Shown piece after piece: positions 23,781 to 31,236 of a stretch of DNA of 64,000 bases. The stretch is from Terribacillus aidingensis (GTDB taxonomy: Bacteria; Bacillota; Bacilli; Bacillales; Amphibacillaceae). The stretch is taken from NCBI RefSeq assembly GCF_900215625.1, contig NZ_OBEK01000001.1:868001-932000 (forward strand), read 5' to 3'. Position numbers and translations under genes: made by a program. The notes beneath the pieces were generated by a model that saw nothing but the letters and a program-made list of their open reading frames with translations, was not told where the DNA came from and did not search any database. Positions within the stretch are counted from its first letter, which is position 1; every line of letters begins with the position of its first letter.

Positions 23781-26285
23781 ATGAACATTGATTTTGCCCT
23801 CATTTACGCCGATGGCAACGGCCAATTGGAACAAACATTAACTAAGTTAGTACATTTACTTACTGCAAGAGGTCATCATATACGTGTATTTCAAGCCTAT
23901 CGCCCAGAAAGAACAGAATGGCAGTTATCACTACCGGAAATTCACTTTTACGGCGAGAAAAGCGGGCTGGAGTACGAGAATCCCGATTCTCTCATTGAAG
24001 GATATACAAACAGCCTAAAACATCATGGTAAGCCTGATGCCATAATTGCAGTGCGGGCACCGTTAATGAGTTATGTATGCAGAACCGCAGTAGGACAGCT
24101 TCATGGATCAATGCCGCAGATATTCTCTTGGCTGCAAGGTGTGCCAGAAGCGTACGGGTATGAAGAGGCGCTTAAATTCTGTGACCAACATCTGGTCATG
24201 AATGAGCACTTGGAAGAATCGGTACAGCGTTATGCTCTCCAAGAACAGGGCTTGCATATGATAGGAGAACCAATTTTAAAGGAGAAGTATGAGTTGATAC
24301 CGCGGCCGGCTGATACAACTCATTTTGTAAACATAGGTGAATTGTCCTTGTTCGATGATCATTTTGAAGAGTTGTTTGAGATGTTTAAGCCGCTCCGGGA
24401 TAGAGCTTCTCTGACCATTATAGGAGATGGACCGGATAAGCCTGTCATTCAAGACATGGCGCGTCAGAAGGGTATTGAGCAGTCTATTTCTTGGGAAAAT
24501 GAAATGATAGATCCATGGAAGCATATTACAACTGCCACAGCTCTCATTGTGAACGGAAGTTATGAGGAATCACGTCATCTTGTAGTGGAAGCATTGGCGA
24601 GAGGTATTGTTCCGATTTATGGTGAAGCAGATAAGGAGTTACCAACACTCGCTGATTTACCAGCAATCGCTGACGGTGCTCATGACCTGCCATCAGCAGA
24701 AGACTGCGAGAGGATGATTCAGCAGTATTATATCGAATCAGTTGTTGATAAGCTTGAGACCGCTTTACTGGAAGAAACTGCATCAGACTTGCCGCCGCAA
24801 GCCATTCATGATCCGCAGTATCTTTATTACAAAGTGCTAAACGATATTCTGTTATGTGCAATAGATGGTACTGAGCTAATTGCGCGAAGTGAGGAAGAGG
24901 TCGACTATCTAGCAGGCTTTTTTACACAACGTTATATTACGGAAGACTTCATTCCTATAGAAGCTGACGTAATCAGACAAGTGGCTTATCCGAAAGTCGA
25001 TTCTATAGACTATCGTTATGCTAGAGCAACTGTTCGACTGCTGCTTATTCAGAGGTGGAAAGACGATGATCGATTGGATAAAGTGAATTGCCGATTGGAA
25101 TTAATCAACAAGGCAGGCTCTTGGAAAATAGACCAAATCCATCGAGACGCATCTTACCGGCCAGAAGAGCGATCCATCGCATTAGAAGGGCGCAAAAAGA
25201 TGGTATTAGTGGCGCGCAATAGCAGCGGCTCAAACACCTACGCACTCTCTAAAAACATTCCAAAAGCTATTGAGGATGCATTTGAGGTAGAACTGCTGCA
25301 TCAACAAGAAACGCAGGAATTCCAGGAGAAAGTGAAAGCTGCCGATGTGCTCGTTATTACAGAAGCGAATATCAAGCATAACAAAAAGCTGTACAATCCA
25401 AATCAGCTGGTTATAGACACATGGCATGGCTTTCCGCTTAAAGCGATGGGATTTGCGGATAAAAACGAGCATAACAAACATGTTTTGGCAGATCGCTGGG
25501 CTAGTATTAATTACGTATGTTCCTATTCCGAGTATTTCAGCAAGCTCATAATACGCTGCTTTAAACTAAACCCCGAACATATTCAATTAACGGGGGCACC
25601 GCGTAATGATTTGCTGCAGCAGCGGCCAGATACGCATTTCTTAAAAGAAGAATTTGCTATCGATGCGAACGAAAGCAGAATTGTGTTCTTTATGCCAACC
25701 TATCGTCAGTTGGCGCATAGTGAACGGTCAGATACGGATTTGAATCGAGACAATCTTTTCGGCATGTTGGATTTTAATCAAGATAAGTTTTATGATTTCT
25801 TAGAGAAAGAAAATCTGGAGTTAATTGTTAAACTGCATCCCGCAGAAGAGAAGCTTTTTCTGAATCACTTTGAAACACAAACACGTGTCCATCTTCTCAC
25901 TGATGAGATGCTGACAAGATATGGTAAGGATTTATATGAAATTATGCCGCTTGCAGATATGCTGATTACAGACTATTCATCGATTTATTTTGATTATTTA
26001 CTACTGGATAAGCCAATCGTCTTCACACCAGTAGATTTGCAGTCTTATCAGCAAAATCGCGGGTTTATTCTAGATTCTTATACCAATTGGACGCCAGGAC
26101 CTAAGGTAACTACACAGGAAGCACTGCAGGATGCACTCACAACGTTTTCAGAAAATCCATCTTGGTATAAGGATGAACGCAAACAGATTCGGAATCATGT
26201 GCATCATTTCCAAGACAACCAGTCATCTGTTAGGGTGTGGCAATTTATCCAACAGAAGATAACAAATTTCTCACAGCCAGTGTAA
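23781..26285 (+). CDS. GT4-like / CDP-glycerol glycerophosphotransferase (TagF-like) fusion protein
   Basis: An 834-residue protein of three parts. Residues 1-340 are paralogous to the preceding GT4 (shared MSYVCRTAV-type block, IIGDGPDKP, E-x7-E at 262/270), but the donor-binding Arg and Lys are Glu and Asp (IGELSLFDDHF), so this half may be inactive. Residues about 370-460 match the extra domain of the previous protein (CRLELINKAGSWKIDQIH). Residues about 480-834 are a TagB/TagF-type domain: TWHGFPLKAMG with His549, GAPRNDLL, FMPTYR, KLHP with His686 and ITDYSSIYFDYL at 729-740. Such domains transfer glycerol-phosphate from CDP-glycerol. ATG 23781 follows AGAGG. No wall teichoic acid genes are near. 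Confidence 0.82.
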   Translation: MNIDFALIYADGNGQLEQTLTKLVHLLTARGHHIRVFQAYRPERTEWQLSLPEIHFYGEKSGLEYENPDSLIEGYTNSLKHHGKPDAIIAVRAPLMSYVCRTAVGQLHGSMPQIFSWLQGVPEAYGYEEALKFCDQHLVMNEHLEESVQRYALQEQGLHMIGEPILKEKYELIPRPADTTHFVNIGELSLFDDHFEELFEMFKPLRDRASLTIIGDGPDKPVIQDMARQKGIEQSISWENEMIDPWKHITTATALIVNGSYEESRHLVVEALARGIVPIYGEADKELPTLADLPAIADGAHDLPSAEDCERMIQQYYIESVVDKLETALLEETASDLPPQAIHDPQYLYYKVLNDILLCAIDGTELIARSEEEVDYLAGFFTQRYITEDFIPIEADVIRQVAYPKVDSIDYRYARATVRLLLIQRWKDDDRLDKVNCRLELINKAGSWKIDQIHRDASYRPEERSIALEGRKKMVLVARNSSGSNTYALSKNIPKAIEDAFEVELLHQQETQEFQEKVKAADVLVITEANIKHNKKLYNPNQLVIDTWHGFPLKAMGFADKNEHNKHVLADRWASINYVCSYSEYFSKLIIRCFKLNPEHIQLTGAPRNDLLQQRPDTHFLKEEFAIDANESRIVFFMPTYRQLAHSERSDTDLNRDNLFGMLDFNQDKFYDFLEKENLELIVKLHPAEEKLFLNHFETQTRVHLLTDEMLTRYGKDLYEIMPLADMLITDYSSIYFDYLLLDKPIVFTPVDLQSYQQNRGFILDSYTNWTPGPKVTTQEALQDALTTFSENPSWYKDERKQIRNHVHHFQDNQSSVRVWQFIQQKITNFSQPV

Positions 26286-26315
26286 AACCGTCTTTTCATA
26301 AGGCGGTTTTTATTT
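26284..26315 (+). terminator. Terminator of the glycosyltransferase cluster
   Basis: AAAACCG (26284-26290) pairs with CGGTTTT (26304-26310), with CTT/AAG extending inside, then a T-rich run. Confidence 0.75.
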
Positions 26316-26337
26316 TTAAACTTTCTCTAAAAAAGAG

Positions 26338-26363
26338 GTTTGATACGCATTATAAATGGGAAT
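26338..26363 (+). promoter_or_regulatory. Sigma-B-type promoter of the rsbR-like gene
   Basis: GTTTGA (26338-26343), 14-bp spacer, GGGAAT (26358-26363): both elements are one base or less from the sigma-B consensus GTTTAA / GGGWAT. Confidence 0.6.
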
Positions 26364-26500
26364 ACACAGAAGTCTATTCTGCCTAGTGCATGAGAAGTGG
26401 TTATTTTCCAGAAACTAGTTATAAATTTACAAACTTACTGAACTTATTTATATTAAATAAAGGGTTAGATGCTAAATGAACCCCCAGGAGGAACAGGACT

Positions 26501-27346
26501 ATGCATAGGAATAAAGATCTGTATGTGTTTTTAGAGCAAAAAGCGAAAGAACTTACTGAGAAATGGTATGAACAGCTGGATAAATCAAGCAGCTCTGGTG
26601 TATATGCTGCAACTGATCCGGAGACCATCCATTACCTCAAACAACAAAACTACGATTTTCACCTCCATTTCTTCCGCATCTTTATTGAAGACAAGGAAAC
26701 GTTTGAAAAGAGCTTCCAAGAGTGGATAATGGACACTGCGCGAGATGAGAATCATTTGAATACACCTATACATGAGATTATCCGTGAGTTTATGGTTACG
26801 CGTGGGCAGCATTTAGATTTAATTCGGGAATTTTACAAATTACATACAGATACAATTGCACATGATACATTTGAGCTATGGAATCGCGTTATCATTAAAG
26901 CATTCGATGACGTTATTCTGAAGTTTACCGAGGAAACGTATTATTATTCCAATCAAAAGCTGCAGGCGCAGCAGGAAATGATTAATGAACTTAGCTCGCC
27001 AGTCATCTTGTTAAATGATACGACAGCTTTATTGCCATTAGTTGGCGATATTGATACAAATCGAGCAAAGCTTATATTAGAAAACTCACTACGTGAATGT
27101 ACAGAGATGGACGTCGATTTATTATTTATTGATCTATCCGGCGTTATCATTATTGATACGATGGTCGCACAGCAAATCTTCTATTTAGTTGATGCACTGA
27201 AACTGATTGGTGTGGAAACAGTCATATCCGGCATGCGTCCGGAAATAGCTCAGACAGCAGTTCAGCTAGGTGTTAGCTTTAATGCCAAAACAACCGCAAC
27301 ATTAACGCAAGCAATCCGGACAAGCAGTCATATTTCTATTAATTGA
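26501..27346 (+). CDS. RsbR-family stressosome protein (RsbR_N + STAS)
   Basis: A 281-residue protein. Residues about 1-150 are a helical, non-haem globin-like RsbR_N sensor domain; residues about 160-275 are a STAS domain (SSPVILLNDTTALLPLVGDI and LLFIDLSGVIIIDTMVAQQI). RsbR paralogues build the stressosome and, once phosphorylated on STAS Ser/Thr residues by RsbT, release the sigma-B pathway. The GVIIIDT segment matches the position of a known phospho-Thr. It is flanked by its own sigma-B-like promoter and a terminator, so it is an independent unit inserted between the glycosyltransferase genes and flaG. AGGAGGAA precedes the ATG. Confidence 0.87.
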   Translation: MHRNKDLYVFLEQKAKELTEKWYEQLDKSSSSGVYAATDPETIHYLKQQNYDFHLHFFRIFIEDKETFEKSFQEWIMDTARDENHLNTPIHEIIREFMVTRGQHLDLIREFYKLHTDTIAHDTFELWNRVIIKAFDDVILKFTEETYYYSNQKLQAQQEMINELSSPVILLNDTTALLPLVGDIDTNRAKLILENSLRECTEMDVDLLFIDLSGVIIIDTMVAQQIFYLVDALKLIGVETVISGMRPEIAQTAVQLGVSFNAKTTATLTQAIRTSSHISIN

Positions 27347-27448
27347 TAGGAAATGTTTCTAATTTACATTCGGGAAGCTGATCACATAACTGGACAAGCT
27401 GTTCTTATTGATGCCGGGAATGTTTAACGTTATTATATTTCGAAAGAG

Positions 27449-27478
27449 CGAGTACAGGTTGCTGTGCTCGTTTTTTTG
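27449..27478 (+). terminator. Terminator of the rsbR-like gene
   Basis: CGAGTACAG (27449-27457) pairs with CTGTGCTCG (27462-27470) with one G-T pair, then seven T residues. Confidence 0.85.
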
Positions 27479-27499
27479 TGTGTTTTTTTTTACTAGGTC

Positions 27500-27526
27500 T
27501 ACACTTCTTGCGTATCTCGCCGATAT
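27500..27526 (+). promoter_or_regulatory. Sigma-D promoter of flaG-fliD-fliS-fliT
   Basis: TACA (27500-27503; consensus TAAA), 15-bp spacer, then GCCGATAT (27519-27526), a perfect sigma-D -10. Confidence 0.8.
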
Positions 27527-27560
27527 AAAAAGAAATGCATGTGCAAGGAGTTGGCTTGTA

Positions 27561-27914
27561 ATGATAGAAAAATTACCTTCTGCTTCACAACATGTTATAC
27601 AACCGTCGGGTAACAAAAATCCCGCAGCAGCAGAAAACGTACATAAACAGGATAATGTTAGTGAAGAAAGCAATCCTTACATTGATTACGACAAAGCGGA
27701 CATAGAAAAAGTAATTGAGAAAATGAATCAGTTTTTGGAACCTACTCACACTAACATGAAATTCGAACTTCACGAAGAGCTGGAGCGTTATTATGTAACA
27801 GTGGTCGATAGTGAAACAAAAGAAGTTGTAAAAGAAATACCGCCGAAGAAACTGTTAGATGCTTATGCAAAGATGGCAGAATTCATGGGAATTCTCGTAG
27901 ATGAGAAAATATAA
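27561..27914 (+). CDS. flaG: FlaG-family flagellar protein (YvyC)
   Basis: A 117-residue FlaG protein. The first 55 residues are polar and low in complexity; the C-terminal domain holds the family core LEPTHTNMKFELHEELERYY (about 57-76) and VVKEIPPKKLLDAYAKM. FlaG proteins influence filament length or cap function; the exact role in Bacillus is unsettled. ATG 27561 follows AAGGAG by 10 nt; the longer frame from 27408 runs through the upstream terminator and promoter and is not coding. First gene of the fliD operon. Confidence 0.87.
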   Translation: MIEKLPSASQHVIQPSGNKNPAAAENVHKQDNVSEESNPYIDYDKADIEKVIEKMNQFLEPTHTNMKFELHEELERYYVTVVDSETKEVVKEIPPKKLLDAYAKMAEFMGILVDEKI

Positions 27915-27929
27915 GGAGCAGGTGATAAC

Positions 27930-29453
27930 ATGGTAGATAGTATTTCAGGTAGTAATTCAATGCGTGTCGGAGGGCTTGCATCCGGAATGGATACAGACTC
28001 TCTAGTAGAGCAATTGATGAATGCAGAACGTCAGAAATTATATAAAATGCAACAAGAACAAACTAAGTTAAATTGGCAGCAGGATTCATATCGTGAGATT
28101 AATACGTCATTATCTAAACTTGATGATAGCTTACTAGACATGAAATTGTCTAAAACTTATAATGCAAAAACTGCTACCTCGACTAGTTCGGCCGTAACAG
28201 CAACTGCTTCATCCTCAAGTGCCAATGGTACATATTCTTTGGAAGTTGTAAAAGTGGCAACGGGAGCAATCAATGTCAGCCAAAATAAAATAACTGATAG
28301 CGCAGAATTTGACCCGGAAGCCGCAATTGGAACTCAAACTTTTGTAGGCGGTACAAAGGTTACGGAAACTGATTTGGAATTTTCTTTCACAACTTATGAT
28401 GAAAGTGGAATTGCGCAAACGCACAATTTTAAATTTGAAACAACAGATAGCTTGAACGATATATTGAAAAACATATCTAATTCAGATGCTGGAGTACGTG
28501 CTTTTTATGATGAAAAAACACAAAAAGTAATCTTAGAGAAGAAAGATACTGGCGATTTTCATAAAGATGGTAAGGAAATTGAATTCTCTAATACCTTCTT
28601 CACGCAGTTTTTGCAGCTGGACCAGACGAAAGAACAAGGCGGTGAAGATGCCCAGTTTAAATACAATGGAGCCTTAACAATCGATTCTCACAGCAATAGC
28701 TACTCTCTAGGCGGAGTGACATTTAATTTTACAGAGGCAACAACCAGCCCAGTGAAGGTTACTGTTAATAATGATGTAGATGCTTCCTTTGACAAAATTA
28801 TGAAATTTGTTGATTCTTATAACAAAATTGTTGAAGACGTTAATGGAAAACTTGACGAGAAGCGTTACCGAGATTATCAGCCTCTGACGGATGAGCAGAA
28901 AAAAGAAATGTCGGAAGATGAAATTAAACTTTGGGAAGAGAAAGCTAAAAGCGGAATGCTAAAGGGAGATTCTGTTCTCCAAAACAGTCTATTCTCACTC
29001 CGCTCTGCGTGGTATAACAAGGTAGAAACAGGCAGTGAATATACGCAGCTTGCGCAGATAGGTATAACGACTTCAAACAATTATCTGGATAATGGTAAGC
29101 TTATAATTGACGAAGAAAAGTTAAAAGCATCACTGCGTGAGAATCCTGAAGGCGTTTATAAGCTATTCTCTAATGATGTAGAAGGCGAAGGTAGAGGAAT
29201 AGTCAATAGAATTGAAGATACATTGAAGACTACGATGGATAATATTTACAATAAGGCCGGTAAATCGACGTATACAAACGACCAATTCACCATTGGTAAA
29301 CGTCTTGATGATATAGACGCTCGCATCGACGATTTCCAAGATTACCTAAAACAAACTGAAGATCGCTACTGGCGTCAATTCTCTGCCATGGAACAAGCCA
29401 TCAGCCAAATGAACCAACAATCCGCTTATCTTATGTCCAACTTCGGAGGGTAA
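27930..29453 (+). CDS. fliD: Flagellar filament cap protein FliD (HAP2)
   Basis: A 507-residue cap protein that sits at the filament tip and guides flagellin folding. The N-terminal VGGLASGMDTDSLVEQLM (about 13-30) and the C-terminal RLDDIDARIDDFQDYL and YWRQFSAMEQAISQMNQQSA are the conserved coiled-coil ends; the middle is the exposed variable region. GGAGCAGG lies upstream. It sits between flaG and fliS in one sigma-D operon. Confidence 0.95.
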   Translation: MVDSISGSNSMRVGGLASGMDTDSLVEQLMNAERQKLYKMQQEQTKLNWQQDSYREINTSLSKLDDSLLDMKLSKTYNAKTATSTSSAVTATASSSSANGTYSLEVVKVATGAINVSQNKITDSAEFDPEAAIGTQTFVGGTKVTETDLEFSFTTYDESGIAQTHNFKFETTDSLNDILKNISNSDAGVRAFYDEKTQKVILEKKDTGDFHKDGKEIEFSNTFFTQFLQLDQTKEQGGEDAQFKYNGALTIDSHSNSYSLGGVTFNFTEATTSPVKVTVNNDVDASFDKIMKFVDSYNKIVEDVNGKLDEKRYRDYQPLTDEQKKEMSEDEIKLWEEKAKSGMLKGDSVLQNSLFSLRSAWYNKVETGSEYTQLAQIGITTSNNYLDNGKLIIDEEKLKASLRENPEGVYKLFSNDVEGEGRGIVNRIEDTLKTTMDNIYNKAGKSTYTNDQFTIGKRLDDIDARIDDFQDYLKQTEDRYWRQFSAMEQAISQMNQQSAYLMSNFGG

Positions 29454-29475
29454 GCGTTAAAGGAGTAATACAAAC

Positions 29476-29874
29476 ATGTCAGTACAAAATTATCAGGCGT
29501 ATCAGCAGAATTCAGTTCAGACCGCTTCTCCGGGAGAACTGACGCTCATGTTGTACAATGGCTGTATAAAATTTATCAAATTTGCTCAGCAGGCTATCGA
29601 TAAAAAGGATATTGAAGCTAAAAATGCTAATATACAAAAGGCGCAAAATATTATGCGCGAATTGATGATAACACTTGATCCAGAGGTTTCAATTACAAAT
29701 GAAATCATGCCTCTTTATGATTTCATTAATCAGCAGCTGATCCAAGCAAACACAAACAATGATGAGCAGGCCCTAAGCACGGCTTTAAAGTTTGTTACTG
29801 ACTTCCGTGACACATGGAAAGAAGTCGTTAAAAAGACGCGGCAGCAGCAATTCGGAAACGGAGCCAGCGTCTGA
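29476..29874 (+). CDS. fliS: Flagellin export chaperone FliS
   Basis: A 132-residue four-helix chaperone that binds the flagellin C-terminus before export. Visible signature: YQQNSVQTASPGELTLMLYN at the N-terminus (about 8-27), GCIKFIKFAQQAI, and the LITLDPEVS-like loop MITLDPEVSI. The stop overlaps the start of fliT (TGATG). Confidence 0.95.
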   Translation: MSVQNYQAYQQNSVQTASPGELTLMLYNGCIKFIKFAQQAIDKKDIEAKNANIQKAQNIMRELMITLDPEVSITNEIMPLYDFINQQLIQANTNNDEQALSTALKFVTDFRDTWKEVVKKTRQQQFGNGASV

Positions 29875-30227
29875 TGAACCGTGTGCAAGCATTGTATAAT
29901 ACGACAGTTGAACTCGATACCCTGGTTTCGCAGCACGTTACAACGGAAAATCGGGAAGATGTCGTACAAACCCTAACTGTTCTTATGAAGGCGCGCTCCC
30001 AACAGATGGAGGAGCTGCAGCCGCCTTTCTCCGCAGAGGAGGAAAAACTGGGCAAAGCTCTGCTGCCTCTGAATGAGCGAATTAGCTCCCATGTCCAGCA
30101 AATTTTTGACCAGCTTAAACTCGATATGCGGACAATTAAGAAACAGAAGCAGTCAGGCAAGAAGTATATCAATCCGTATGCGAGCATGCAGACGCTTGAT
30201 GGAAGATTTCTAGATAAACGAAAATAA
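29874..30227 (+). CDS. fliT: FliT-type flagellar protein
   Basis: A 117-residue helical protein directly coupled to fliS. In Bacillus, FliT is the export chaperone of the cap protein FliD. Heptad-like helices with Leu and Glu are visible (LDTLVSQHVTTENREDVV, about 14-31) and the basic C-terminal tail ends DGRFLDKRK. Sequence conservation in this family is weak, so position contributes much of the assignment. A strong terminator follows. Confidence 0.82.
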   Translation: MNRVQALYNTTVELDTLVSQHVTTENREDVVQTLTVLMKARSQQMEELQPPFSAEEEKLGKALLPLNERISSHVQQIFDQLKLDMRTIKKQKQSGKKYINPYASMQTLDGRFLDKRK

Positions 30228-30230
30228 GAG

Positions 30231-30257
30231 CGCTCGGACTGAGTCCGAGCGTTTTAT
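30231..30257 (+). terminator. Terminator of the fliD operon
   Basis: CGCTCGGACT (30231-30240) and AGTCCGAGCG (30242-30251) form a very tight stem followed by TTTT. Confidence 0.85.
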
Positions 30258-30328
30258 TATGTATAGTTTTCTTGTCCAACTTGTGACGGTTTTCGACATT
30301 ATTTCTTATTTTTCTGATTACATTCTTG

Positions 30329-30361
30329 GTTTATGAAGGAATTGTAAAGGGAATGTAGAAA
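30329..30361 (+). promoter_or_regulatory. Overlapping sigma-B and sigma-H-like promoters of hpf
   Basis: Sigma-B: GTTTAT (30329-30334), 14-bp spacer, GGGAAT (30349-30354). Sigma-H-like: GAAGGAATT (30335-30343) fits the -35 consensus RNAGGAWWW fully, with GTAGAAA (30355-30361) near the -10 consensus RNNGAAT at an 11-bp spacing. B. subtilis yvyD is known to use both sigma factors. Confidence 0.6.
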
Positions 30362-30395
30362 GTATCCTCATAAGGATGAAAGGAGGACACTTGTT

Positions 30396-30983
30396 ATGAA
30401 GTACAATATTCGTGGCGAGAATGTCGAGGCAACACAGGCAATCAAAGACTACATCGAGAAAAAGGTTGGCAAGCTGGAGAGATATTTTGATTCCCCGGTC
30501 AATTCCGAGGTTCACGTGAATTTGAGTGTGCACAACAATGAGTCGAAGATTGAAGTGACGATTCCAATGAAGAATTTACTCTTACGGGCTGAGGATAGTC
30601 ATGTCGATCTGTATGCTGCAATTGATTTGGTTGTAACGAAGCTTGAGCGTCAAATCAGAAAGCATAAGACGAGAGTGAACCGCCGATCCCGTCAGAATGG
30701 TTCTGCACCGAAGCATGCATTTGCTGAAATGGAAAACGAAGGAGCAGTGCGTGCAGCGAATGCAGTTGTGACGACGGAACCGGATGAGGAAACAGATGAT
30801 AGCTCATTCGAAATTGTACGAAACAAGCGTTTTGACTTGAAACCAATGGATTCAGAAGAAGCAATCTTACAGATGGATATGCTGGGGCATAGCTTCTTCG
30901 TCTATACAAACTCGGCGACGAACGATACAAATGTCGTCTATAAACGAAAAGATGGAAGATATGGGCTGATTGAGCCTAATTAA
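30396..30983 (+). CDS. hpf: Long-form ribosome hibernation promoting factor
   Basis: A 195-residue long HPF (YvyD) that dimerises 70S ribosomes into inactive 100S particles in stationary phase or stress. The N-terminal domain (about 1-100) has the S30AE fold: MKYNIRGENVEATQAIKDYI and LYAAIDLVVTKLERQIRKHK. After an acidic linker the C-terminal dimerisation domain (about 135-195) has RFDLKPMDSEEAILQMDMLG and FFVYTNSATNDTNVVYKRKD. AAAGGAGG precedes the ATG. Confidence 0.96.
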   Translation: MKYNIRGENVEATQAIKDYIEKKVGKLERYFDSPVNSEVHVNLSVHNNESKIEVTIPMKNLLLRAEDSHVDLYAAIDLVVTKLERQIRKHKTRVNRRSRQNGSAPKHAFAEMENEGAVRAANAVVTTEPDEETDDSSFEIVRNKRFDLKPMDSEEAILQMDMLGHSFFVYTNSATNDTNVVYKRKDGRYGLIEPN

Positions 30984-31002
30984 TAAAAACACATAGAAGA
31001 GG

Positions 31003-31027
31003 CAGACGCATATGCGTCTGTCTTTTT
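31003..31027 (+). terminator. Terminator of hpf
   Basis: CAGACGCA-TA-TGCGTCTG (31003-31020) is a perfect palindrome followed by TCTTTTTT. Confidence 0.85.
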
Positions 31028-31051
31028 TCATAAGCCAACAAAAATTTTACT

Positions 31052-31066
31052 CGTTTTACGAAAACG
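31052..31066. repeat. Inverted repeat copy 1 in the hpf-secA intergenic region
   Basis: CGTTTTACGAAAACG; its reverse complement recurs at 31157-31171. Each copy is itself an interrupted palindrome (CGTTTT-N3-AAAACG). Confidence 0.7.
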
Positions 31067-31156
31067 GAGAATGAATATCTTGATATTACTTGAAAATCGA
31101 GATGAAATCTGTCGGATGGTGCCGAATTTGGGTATTTTCTGAAGAAAGGGTCCCAT

Positions 31157-31171
31157 CGTTTTCGTAAAACG
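31157..31171. repeat. Inverted repeat copy 2 in the hpf-secA intergenic region
   Basis: CGTTTTCGTAAAACG, the exact reverse complement of the copy at 31052-31066, placed 66 bp ahead of the ribosome site of the small ORF at 31237. Confidence 0.7.
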
Positions 31172-31236
31172 GCTGTTTTTCGTTTGGAAACACAGATGGT
31201 ATAAATAAGTTAGCTACAACAAAGGAGGTACTGACC

